Part shown: piece by piece, positions 5,764 to 11,237 of the stretch
How the letters are laid out: each line of letters starts with the position of its first letter
Numbering within the stretch: the first letter of the stretch is position 1
Program-made: the position numbers and the translations under genes
Notes under the pieces: generated by a model
The model's input: only the letters and a program-made list of their open reading frames with translations
What the model was told of the DNA's origin: nothing
Databases searched by the model: none
Assembly (NCBI GenBank): GCA_030041195.1
Contig: JASHOI010000429.1
Span: forward strand, 1-11,237
DNA from: Streptosporangiaceae bacterium
GTDB lineage: Bacteria > Actinomycetota > Actinomycetes > Streptosporangiales > Streptosporangiaceae
Length of the DNA stretch: 11,237 nt
Reading direction: 5' to 3'

Positions 5764-5784
5764 CGGTGCAAGCCTCCCTCGGCC

Positions 5785-6021
5785 TTATCGGGCCGTGCTC
5801 GTGTACGGCAGCAGCGCCATCTCGCGGGCGTTCTTGATCGCCGTGGCGACGTCGCGCTGGTGCTGTGTGCAGTTGCCGGAAACCCGACGTGCCCGGATCT
5901 TGCCGCGGTCGGAGATGAACTTCCGCAGCAGCCCCGTGTCCTTGTAGTCCACGTGGGCGATCTTCTCCTGGCAGAACAGGCAGACTTTCTTTTTGGGCTT
6001 GCGAACAGGTGGCTTGGCCAT
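5785..6021 (-). CDS. rpsR: 30S ribosomal protein S18, zinc-binding (C+) form
   Basis: Small-subunit protein that pairs with S6 on the platform next to 16S helix 22/23. The 78-aa sequence has the S18 core ([43 protein letters not shown]). It keeps Cys14-x2-Cys17 and Cys51-x2-His54, the ligands of the zinc-binding C+ form. Actinobacteria often carry a second, Cys-less S18 elsewhere, made under zinc limitation through Zur (family knowledge; no such copy here). GAGGAG precedes the ATG by 7 nt. A repeat-rich 164-nt spacer separates it from ssb. Confidence 0.97.
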   Translation of the reverse strand: MAKPPVRKPKKKVCLFCQEKIAHVDYKDTGLLRKFISDRGKIRARRVSGNCTQHQRDVATAIKNAREMALLPYTSTAR

Positions 6022-6040
6022 CGTGGTGCTCCTCAGCAGA

Positions 6041-6147
6041 GCCCCGCCACTGGCGGGGATGGTCGCCCCCGCCCGCGGGCGGGGGATGGTCTGGCCCCGC
6101 CCGGAGGCGGGATGGTCTGGCCCCGCCGCAAGGCGGGGATGGTTCGG
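6041..6147 (-). repeat. Four tandem hairpin repeats between ssb and rpsR
   Basis: Four units of about 24-29 bp, each a GC-rich stem-loop joined by GATGGTC(TG) (plus strand). Stems are 6042-6058 (CCCCGCC/GGCGGGG, loop ACT), 6066-6085 (a 20-bp perfect palindrome), 6096-6111 (CCCGCC/GGCGGG, loop CGGA) and 6121-6138 (CCCCGCC/GGCGGGG, loop GCAA). Loops differ while stems stay paired, and the stem lengths vary symmetrically. In the mRNA they form a run of hairpins that ends about 20 nt before the rpsR start, just ahead of its SD. Confidence 0.85.
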
Positions 6148-6185
6148 CGGAACTCGGTCAGGTCAGCGGGATGACCGGCCGCGGG

Positions 6186-6698
6186 TCAGAACGGGGGCTC
6201 GTCGGAGAACCCGTCGCCGCCGCTGGCATCGGATGCCCACGGGTCGTCGGCCGGGCGTCCGCCGCCTCCACCATACCCGGACTGGCCGCCGCCCCCGGAC
6301 TGGCCGCCGCCAAAGCCGCCGCCGCCGGTGGACCGGCTGGACTTGGTGACCTTGGCCGAGGCATTGCGCAGCGACGGGCCGACCTCGTCGACCTCGATCT
6401 CGTAGACCGTGCGCTTCTCGCCTTCCTTGGTCTCGTACGACCGTTGCCGCAGCCTGCCCTGCACGATCACCCGCATTCCGCGCTGCAGTGACTCGGCGAC
6501 GTTCTCGGCCGCCTGCCGCCAGATGTTGCAGGACAGGAACAGCGAGTCGCCGTCCTTCCACTCGCCGGTCTGCCGGTCCTGCCAGCGCGGCGTGGAGGCG
6601 ACCCTGAAGTTCGCCACGGCCTGGCCGGTCGGGGTGTAGCGGAGCTGGGGATCTTCGACGAGGTTGCCGACAATGGTTATCTGCGTGTCGCCTGCCAT
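6186..6698 (-). CDS. ssb: Single-stranded DNA-binding protein
   Basis: Tetrameric ssDNA-binding protein for replication, recombination and repair. The OB fold spans about residues 3-110 ([67 protein letters not shown]). A Gly/Ser/Gln-rich disordered linker (about 122-150) follows, then an acidic tip ending in SDEPPF, a variant of the partner-binding DDDIPF/DEPPF tail. The 170-aa length fits actinobacterial SSBs. GGGAGG stands 6 nt before the ATG. It is the second gene of the operon, 57 nt after rpsF. Confidence 0.97.
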   Translation of the reverse strand: MAGDTQITIVGNLVEDPQLRYTPTGQAVANFRVASTPRWQDRQTGEWKDGDSLFLSCNIWRQAAENVAESLQRGMRVIVQGRLRQRSYETKEGEKRTVYEIEVDEVGPSLRNASAKVTKSSRSTGGGGFGGGQSGGGGQSGYGGGGGRPADDPWASDASGGDGFSDEPPF

Positions 6699-6729
6699 CG
6701 GGGTCCTCCCGGTCGTTCGGGTGGCATCA

Positions 6730-6748
6730 GCTCGGTTCGGGGCCGAGC
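6730..6748 (-). promoter_or_regulatory. Hairpin in the rpsF-ssb spacer
   Basis: GCTCGG (6730-6735) pairs with CCGAGC (6743-6748) around a 7-nt loop, between the rpsF stop and the ssb SD. No T-run follows, so it may be a processing or attenuation site rather than a terminator. Confidence 0.35.
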
Positions 6749-6755
6749 GACACCG

Positions 6756-7046
6756 TCATCTGTGGTCTGGCCGGACGATCTTCGTTCGCAGGACCGCCTC
6801 GTTCAGGTTGAGCTGCCGGTCGAGCTCCTTGACGGTATCCGGCTCTGCCGTCATGTCTACGACGGTATAGATGCCCTCTGACTTTTTATCGATCTCGTAT
6901 GCCAGCCGCCGCCGGCCCCATACATCTACCTTGTCCACGGTGCCGCCGGCCGTGGTCACGACGTTGAGAAACTGGTCGAGCGACGGCTGGACGGTACGCT
7001 CCTCAAGCGCGGGGTCGAGAATGATCATCATCTCGTAGTGACGCAT
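6756..7046 (-). CDS. rpsF: 30S ribosomal protein S6
   Basis: Small-subunit platform protein that binds 16S rRNA together with S18. The 96-aa sequence shows the S6 ferredoxin-like fold: [43 protein letters not shown], then [21 protein letters not shown] chose the ATG at 7046 because the family starts with (M)RxYE and AGAGGAGG lies 11 nt upstream; the frame stays open much further upstream but that part is non-coding leader. It is first in the rpsF-ssb-rpsR-rplI operon. Confidence 0.97.
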   Translation of the reverse strand: MRHYEMMIILDPALEERTVQPSLDQFLNVVTTAGGTVDKVDVWGRRRLAYEIDKKSEGIYTVVDMTAEPDTVKELDRQLNLNEAVLRTKIVRPDHR

Positions 7047-7076
7047 GCGCTTACCTGCCTCCTCTGGACTGACGCG

Positions 7077-7095
7077 GTCACGGTCTCTCCGTGAC
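7077..7095 (-). promoter_or_regulatory. Leader hairpin just upstream of the rpsF SD
   Basis: GTCACGG (7077-7083) pairs perfectly with CCGTGAC (7089-7095) around a 5-nt loop, about 15-30 nt upstream of the SD in the rpsF leader. Confidence 0.5.
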
Positions 7096-7101
7096 AGGAG
7101 G

Positions 7102-7135
7102 GGCCGCGCGCCACCTGCAGTGGCCCGGCGCGGCC
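7102..7135 (-). promoter_or_regulatory. Bulged leader hairpin of rpsF, candidate S6:S18 autoregulatory element
   Basis: The outer stem GGCCGCGC (7102-7109) pairs with GCGCGGCC (7128-7135). The inner stem GCCAC (7110-7114) pairs with GTGGC (7120-7124) with a 5-nt loop. A 3-nt bulge (7125-7127; CGG in mRNA sense, read within CCGG) interrupts one side only. S6:S18 leaders are described as a hairpin with a one-sided bulge around a CCG box upstream of rpsF. Shape and place fit, but the bulge is not exactly CCG. Confidence 0.4.
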
Positions 7136-7140
7136 GAGCC

Positions 7141-7146
7141 AGCTTA
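7141..7146 (-). promoter_or_regulatory. Possible -10 of the rpsF operon
   Basis: In minus sense this reads TAAGCT, an acceptable -10, placed right before the two leader hairpins. A GGAAC lies about 16 nt upstream in minus sense; it does not resemble the sigma-70 -35, so the promoter class is unclear. Confidence 0.25.
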
Positions 7147-7248
7147 CCAGCAGGCACCAGCGGTTCCGCCGCGTTGCGGAGGTTGCACGGTGCGGGACAC
7201 GGCCGGCTGTCCGCCCAAATGGACGGCGTGCCCGGCCGCAGGAACAGT

Positions 7249-7296
7249 GTGGTGGGTCCCACGCTGTTCCTGTTACAACAGCGGGGGACCCACCAC
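7249..7296. repeat. Large near-perfect hairpin (20-bp stem, one mismatch)
   Basis: The left arm 7249-7268 (GTGGTGGGTCCC, A, CGCTGTT) pairs with the right arm 7277-7296 (AACAGCG, G, GGGACCCACCAC) with a single A-G mismatch and an 8-nt loop, CCTGTTAC. A competing pairing exists: CAGGAACAG (7239-7247) with CTGTTCCTG (7264-7272), which uses bases of the left arm. There is no T-run on either side, and neither neighbouring gene ends here. Confidence 0.85.
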
Positions 7297-7469
7297 CTCA
7301 TAACTGCGGGGCCCGCGAGCGTGCTGGCGGGAACCGGAAAGCCCGGAACCCTGCCAAGGCCTGGCCGAAAGCGCGGGCAGCCGAACGGGCCGCCGGTCCA
7401 GCCCCTCGTCAACCCGCGCGCCGACCACGCCAAACCGGAACACGGCGCAGCGCCGGAATCGGGGTCCGC

Positions 7470-7475
7470 TAGGCT
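7470..7475 (+). promoter_or_regulatory. Possible -10 (TAGGCT) for the plus-strand membrane-protein gene
   Basis: TAGGCT is a common actinobacterial -10. It would give a leader of about 80 nt. No good -35 is seen. A TTGACA at 7530-7535 has no matching -10 and is less likely to matter. Confidence 0.3.
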
Positions 7476-7563
7476 GATCGCCGTCATCCGCGGCGTTGCG
7501 ATACCGCCTCGCCCGGGAACAGACTCAAGTTGACAGGACCCGAGCCGTCAGGGAGTCAGCGCC

Positions 7564-7872
7564 ATGGACGAGGCCACCAAGACGCAGTCTCGCGCTCGCC
7601 TCACGCTGAACAGCGACGGCCGGCGCCACCCGATGGAGAACATCCTCACGATCTCGGTCTTCCTCGTCGGGCTGCTGGCGTTCGCGATCGGGTTCATCGT
7701 GACAGCTCATTTTCCGGCCACGCTGCTCGGCCTGCTGGCATTCGCCGTCGGCCTGTACGCGCAGATGGTCTCGGCCACCAGGGAGCAACGGGTGCTCATC
7801 ATGGCTGGGATGATCGCCGCGTTTGTCGGGGCGGGCCTCAGCATCGCGCACGGCGGGTTCAGCCTTCACTGA
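7564..7872 (+). CDS. Conserved-type small integral membrane protein (102 aa)
   Basis: Function unknown. A polar, basic N-terminus (about 1-22) precedes three hydrophobic helices: about 27-46 (LTISVFLVGLLAFAIGFIV), 50-68 (ATLLGLLAFAVGLYAQMV) and 76-97 (RVLIMAGMIAAFVGAGLSIA). The cytosolic loop SATREQR joins helices 2 and 3. GGGAG lies 8 nt before the ATG. I recall similar small membrane proteins near rpsF in other actinobacteria, which argues for a conserved gene, but I cannot name a family. It is 57 nt upstream of nfo in the same direction, though nfo seems to have its own promoter. Confidence 0.8.
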   Translation: MDEATKTQSRARLTLNSDGRRHPMENILTISVFLVGLLAFAIGFIVTAHFPATLLGLLAFAVGLYAQMVSATREQRVLIMAGMIAAFVGAGLSIAHGGFSLH

Positions 7873-7916
7873 CCGCCCCGGGCGCCGGAGCGAGTCCGGC
7901 TGACGGCGGCGGCCGT

Positions 7917-7922
7917 TAGGCT
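7917..7922 (+). promoter_or_regulatory. -10 box of nfo (leaderless)
   Basis: TAGGCT ends 7 nt before the nfo ATG, so the start codon coincides with the expected transcription start. No SD lies between them. Confidence 0.5.
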
Positions 7923-7929
7923 CTGAAGC

Positions 7930-8715
7930 ATGGTTCGCATCGGAGCTCACCTACACGACGACGACCCGCTCGCCGCTGCCCAGGCCGCCAACGCCGAGGT
8001 CGCGCAGTTCTTCCTCGGGGACCCGCAGGGCTGGAAGGCTCCCACGTTCCCCGGCAACCACGAGCCCGATGAGGTACGCGCGGCCTTCGCCGCCGCTGGC
8101 ATCGACATCTACGTGCACGCCCCCTACGTGATCAACGTGGCGTCGCCGAACAACCGGATCAGGATTCCCAGCCGCAAGCTGCTCGAGCAGCAGCTTGGCG
8201 CGGCCGCGTCGATCGGCGCCAAGGCCCTGATCGTGCACGGCGGGCACGTGACGGCCGGGGTTGACCCCCAGGAGGGATACGACAGCTGGCGCAAGGCCGT
8301 GGAGCGCATCGAGCGGCCGCTGCCGATGCTGATAGAGAACACCGCGGGCGGTGACGGCGCCATGGCCCGCAGCTTCGACGGGATCGCCCGGCTGTGGGAG
8401 GCCATCGCCGACGCCGCCGGCGGCGGCGGCGAGGTCGGGTTCTGCCTGGACACCTGCCACGCCTACTCCGCCGGTGAGGAACTCGACGGGATCGTGGACC
8501 GGCTCAAGGCGATCACCGGCCGGATCGACCTCGTGCACTGCAACAACTCGCGGGACGAGTTCAACTCCGGCCGGGACCGGCATGCGGGCCTCGAGTCGGG
8601 CACGATCGACCCGGCGCAGATCGTGGACGTGATCCGCGCCGCGGGCGCCCCGGCCGTCTGCGAGACGCCCGACCCCGCGGTGGACATCGCCTGGCTGCGC
8701 GGCCAGCTCGGCTAG
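7930..8715 (+). CDS. nfo: Deoxyribonuclease IV (AP endonuclease, endonuclease IV)
   Basis: Zinc-dependent AP endonuclease of base-excision repair: cuts 5' to abasic sites and cleans blocked 3' ends. The AP2Ec TIM barrel is complete at 261 aa. All nine metal ligands of the family can be placed: His63 (IYVHAPY), His103 (LIVHGGH), Glu136 (MLIENTAGG), Asp174 and His177 (FCLDTCHAY), His203 (LVHCNNS), Asp216 and His218 (GRDRHAG), Glu245 (AVCETP). The ATG at 7930 has no SD but follows a TAGGCT -10 by 7 nt, so the mRNA is probably leaderless. It is convergent with the PBP gene; the 67-nt gap shows no clear terminator. Confidence 0.96.
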   Translation: MVRIGAHLHDDDPLAAAQAANAEVAQFFLGDPQGWKAPTFPGNHEPDEVRAAFAAAGIDIYVHAPYVINVASPNNRIRIPSRKLLEQQLGAAASIGAKALIVHGGHVTAGVDPQEGYDSWRKAVERIERPLPMLIENTAGGDGAMARSFDGIARLWEAIADAAGGGGEVGFCLDTCHAYSAGEELDGIVDRLKAITGRIDLVHCNNSRDEFNSGRDRHAGLESGTIDPAQIVDVIRAAGAPAVCETPDPAVDIAWLRGQLG

Positions 8716-8733
8716 AGGCGACCTAGAGGCGAC
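8712..8733 (+). repeat. 11-bp tandem duplication at the nfo stop
   Basis: CTAGAGGCGAC occurs twice back to back (8712-8722 and 8723-8733); the first copy contains the nfo stop codon. Probably a slippage duplication. Confidence 0.7.
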
Positions 8734-8782
8734 CCAGCCGAGCGGCGCGGCGAAGAGGGAAGGCGGAGGCGAGCGAGCCTAG

Positions 8783-11236
8783 CTACCCCCCGCCGGGCGG
8801 CCGGGCCACCCTTGTCGTCGGATCATCTGCCAGCAGTACCGCCGCGGCCGTCTCTGTCCCGCCGTCGACCGGCGTCGACGCGCTCGGGGTCGGGTCCGGG
8901 TTCACGGGGTTCGTCGCGGTCGGCTCGGGGTTCGGCTTCGGGTTCGTGCCGCCGACGCACACCCCGAAGATGCGGTGCTCACCGGTCGGGCACTGGTTCG
9001 GGTTCGGGTTGTGGTGCTGCGGCTTGGGCTTGAGGTCCGACGCCGGCACCTGGTCCCACTTGGTGAACCCCACATAGTCCGTTGTCGGCAGCTGGGCGAT
9101 CGGGAGCGAGGAGAACTCGTTGTTCATGTAGGTGCGCCAGATCGCCGTCGGCCAGGCGCCGCCGTACCCGCCGGTCTGGTTGCCGACGAGCGTGGGCAGG
9201 ATGTTCAGCGTCTGGCCGCCCGGCAGCTCGTTCTGGCTGTTCGTGAACATCCCGACCGCGAGCGAGTACTGGTCGGGGAATGCGCCGATGAAGAACGCCG
9301 ACTGGGCCTGGTCGGTGGTGCCGGTCTTGGCGATCGTCGGCCGGGACGGGGTGAGCTGACCCTGGTTCGACGCGGTCCCGTTGATCGTGTCGAACGACAG
9401 CGCGTAGTCGACGTCGGCGGCCTGCGCCGGGGTCAGCACCTGGCGGTGCGTGATCTTCAGCGGGATGTTGTTCCCGTTCTGCGTGATCTGCTTGATCACA
9501 TGCGGGGTGGCGTACTCGCCGTCGGCGGCCAGCGTGGCGAACGTCGTGGCCTGTTCCTCGACGGTCAGCGAGGCGATGCCGAGCGCGATGCCGACGTCGC
9601 CCTTATCCTGCTCGAGGCCGGACGCGGCCGTGTTGACGCCGAAGGCCTTGGCCATATTGATCGTGGCCGCGGTGCCAGCCCGGTGGACGAGGTCCTCGAA
9701 CGCCGGGTCGGACGATTGTGCCGCGGCCGTGACCACGCTGATCGCACCCATGTTCTCGCCAGGGATGTCGACCTCGAACCCCGGCGCCGGGCAGTTCATG
9801 GTCTCCGTCGAGAGCGTCAGCGGCTCGGTGTCGGGGGGCACGCACATCGGCTCGATCGCGTTCAGAGTGCTGTCCTGCACGTCCATGCCCTCTTTCACGG
9901 CGGTGGCCAGCACGTATGGCTTGAACGAGGAGCCGACCTGGTTCCGGCTCTCGGTGGCCATGTTGTACTGGCAGTCGATCTTGGCGCAGTCTTTCGCGCT
10001 GTAGCTCGGCCCGCCGTAAAAGGCCAGGATGTCGCCGGTGCCGGGCTGCTCGAGCACCGCGCCGACGTGTGCGTAGCTCGGCAGCCCCTGGCCGTCGGTC
10101 TTCATCTGGGCCAGGTTCTCGTCTACCGCCCGGTACAGCCCGTTCATCAGCTTCTGGCTGAACGTGGTGACGATCTTCAGACCGCCGGTGTCGATCTGGT
10201 TCTGGGTGTACCCGTACGTGCTCTCCAGTTCGTTCTCCACGGCCTGCATGATGTAGCCCCGGTAGCCCGTCCAGCTCGCTGCCAGGCCCTGACCCTCGTC
10301 CACCGTCGGGAACTTCTGCGCGTCGGCCTGAGCCTGGGTGATCGCGCCGTCCCTGACCATGTTCGTGAGCACGTACCTCCAGCGGCTGACCAGCGCCTGA
10401 TACGCCTGCCCGGCCTTGGGATCCGGGCTGAAGAACCCCGGCTGGTTGACCAAGGCCGCGAGCATCGCGGACTGGGAGATACTCAGCTTGAGCGCGGGCT
10501 CGTCGAAGTAAATCTGCGCGGCCGCGCCCACGCCATAAGCGTTGTCGCCGAACGAGACCGTGTTCAGGTACTGGGTCAGGATCCAGTCCTTGGACTCTTC
10601 GTGCGCCAGCTTGATCGAGATGAAGATCTCCCTGAGCTTGGTGCCGAACGTCCGCGAGGTTCCGACCGACGCGTAGTAGTTCTTGACGAACTCCTCGGTC
10701 AGCGTGGACCCGCCCTGCAGGACCGCGCCGCCCTTGAGGTCCTCGTAGGCGGAGCGGAGGATGCCGGTGACCGAGATGCCGCCCTCGGTGTAGAAATGCC
10801 GGTCCTCGGCCGCGATCATCGCGTTCTTCATCACGGCCGGGATCTGGCTCGATGACAGCATCTGCCGGTCGATGCCGTTGGCGGTGAACGTGCCCACCTC
10901 GGTCTTGCCGTTGCTGTAGTACACGGTCGAGGACTGCTGCACCGCGGCAAAGGACACGTCGGTGGGGACCTGGGTGTTCGCGTAGAGGTACACGATCGCC
11001 GCCACGATCATCAGCCCCATGAAGACGCACATCCCGGCGGACACCGCCAGCGCCTTCTTCCAGGTCCAGTGGCGCCACCAGTCGCCCTTGCGGCGGGTGC
11101 TCGTACCACCGCCGCGACGCCCGCCCGACCCACCGCCACGGGAGTACCCGCGTGGCCGGCGGGGCCCGCTGGTCCGGGTGTCGGTGAGGCCGGCCGCGCG
11201 GCGCTCCCGCAGTGCCGTGGCGCCGCGCCGGCCGCC
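8783..11236 (-). CDS. Bifunctional class A penicillin-binding protein (GT51 + transpeptidase), N-terminus missing
   Basis: Peptidoglycan polymerase and crosslinker, one membrane helix, catalytic part outside. The frame is open to the right edge (817 codons seen); the annotator-friendly GTG at 11044 is inside the membrane helix and is not the start. Numbering from 11236: an Arg/Gly-rich cytosolic head (1-50) and WWRHWTWKK (54-62), membrane helix about 66-86. GT51 motifs follow: AEDRHFYTEGG (Glu144), GGSTLTEEFVKN, and TKLREI (Glu203). The transpeptidase has SSFK (Ser436, Lys439), SSD at 508-510 in place of the usual SxN, and KTGTT (637). A Pro/Asn-rich extracellular tail with two Cys (CPTGEHRIFGVC) ends the protein. 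PonA-like; the exact paralogue cannot be named. Confidence 0.93.
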   Translation of the reverse strand, partial: GGRRGATALRERRAAGLTDTRTSGPRRPRGYSRGGGSGGRRGGGTSTRRKGDWWRHWTWKKALAVSAGMCVFMGLMIVAAIVYLYANTQVPTDVSFAAVQQSSTVYYSNGKTEVGTFTANGIDRQMLSSSQIPAVMKNAMIAAEDRHFYTEGGISVTGILRSAYEDLKGGAVLQGGSTLTEEFVKNYYASVGTSRTFGTKLREIFISIKLAHEESKDWILTQYLNTVSFGDNAYGVGAAAQIYFDEPALKLSISQSAMLAALVNQPGFFSPDPKAGQAYQALVSRWRYVLTNMVRDGAITQAQADAQKFPTVDEGQGLAASWTGYRGYIMQAVENELESTYGYTQNQIDTGGLKIVTTFSQKLMNGLYRAVDENLAQMKTDGQGLPSYAHVGAVLEQPGTGDILAFYGGPSYSAKDCAKIDCQYNMATESRNQVGSSFKPYVLATAVKEGMDVQDSTLNAIEPMCVPPDTEPLTLSTETMNCPAPGFEVDIPGENMGAISVVTAAAQSSDPAFEDLVHRAGTAATINMAKAFGVNTAASGLEQDKGDVGIALGIASLTVEEQATTFATLAADGEYATPHVIKQITQNGNNIPLKITHRQVLTPAQAADVDYALSFDTINGTASNQGQLTPSRPTIAKTGTTDQAQSAFFIGAFPDQYSLAVGMFTNSQNELPGGQTLNILPTLVGNQTGGYGGAWPTAIWRTYMNNEFSSLPIAQLPTTDYVGFTKWDQVPASDLKPKPQHHNPNPNQCPTGEHRIFGVCVGGTNPKPNPEPTATNPVNPDPTPSASTPVDGGTETAAAVLLADDPTTRVARPPGGG

Positions 11237-11237
11237 G

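Larger units (their letters stand above)
7047..7563. other. Divergent intergenic region between rpsF and the small membrane protein
   Basis: About 517 nt with no convincing gene; open frames on both strands here have no family match or SD. It holds the rpsF leader hairpins (7077-7135), the large hairpin (7249-7296), and on the right a plus-strand TAGGCT (7470-7475) and a TTGACA (7530-7535). Confidence 0.6.

Noticed and set aside
6041..6147. CRISPR array
   Set aside because: Units are only about 26 bp in total with no unique spacers and there are no cas genes; they are contiguous hairpins.
7047..7487. N-terminal extension of S6 in the open frame upstream of 7046
   Set aside because: S6 normally starts at MRxYE; the extension crosses hairpins and has no homology.
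7530..7535. TTGACA as -35 of the 7564 gene
   Set aside because: No -10-like hexamer at 16-19 nt spacing before the ATG; the gene also has an SD, so a start site at the ATG is unlikely.
8716..8782. Bidirectional terminator between nfo and the PBP gene
   Set aside because: Only 4-bp inverted pairs found (for example AGGC/GCCT near 8766-8779); no convincing hairpin or T-run.

Overview
The window is high-GC DNA (about 70%, strong GC3 bias) from an actinobacterium. The evidence is the gene order rpsF-ssb-rpsR-rplI with dnaB close behind (the oriC-side replication/ribosome cluster of this phylum), a DnaB intein of the mycobacterial type at the P-loop, an ESX/type VII-like gene pair, SD-less starts placed right behind TAGGCT/TAGCAT -10 boxes, and a PBP with a long Arg/Gly-rich cytoplasmic head. 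The genus cannot be fixed from sequence alone; Streptosporangiales or Catenulisporales-like lineages are plausible (inference).

Layout. (1) 1-1816, minus strand: a compact three-gene operon. It has a 106-aa EspC/WXG100-like protein carrying YxxxE, a 365-aa WXG100-like protein with a WTG turn and a glycine-zipper C-terminus, and a three-helix membrane protein cut by the left edge. It looks like a type VII secretion substrate pair with a possible pore-effector/immunity arrangement. (2) 1817-2249: a non-coding leader/promoter region with a bulged 14-bp hairpin, a 16-bp palindrome and repeated TGGCCA boxes. (3) 2250-4574, minus: dnaB, interrupted by a 324-aa class 3 intein whose homing endonuclease has lost both catalytic acids. 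(4) 4575-5014: dnaB upstream region with three DnaA-box matches. (5) 5015-5257, plus: a small, probably leaderless gene with a LexA (SOS) box lying on its start codon. (6) 5302-7046, minus: rpsF-ssb-rpsR-rplI operon (transcribed right to left), with four tandem hairpin repeats between ssb and rpsR and structured leader RNA before rpsF. (7) 7047-7563: divergent intergenic region with a 20-bp-stem hairpin. (8) 7564-8715, plus: a small three-helix membrane protein, then endonuclease IV. (9) 8783 to right edge, minus: a bifunctional class A penicillin-binding protein, N-terminus cut off.

How the genes fit together: regions 3-6 are replication and translation housekeeping (helicase, SSB, S6, S18, L9), with cues tying dnaB to DnaA and the small plus-strand gene to DNA damage. 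Endonuclease IV adds base-excision repair, and the PBP builds peptidoglycan. The type VII-like operon is the accessory part and the best candidate for something poorly described.
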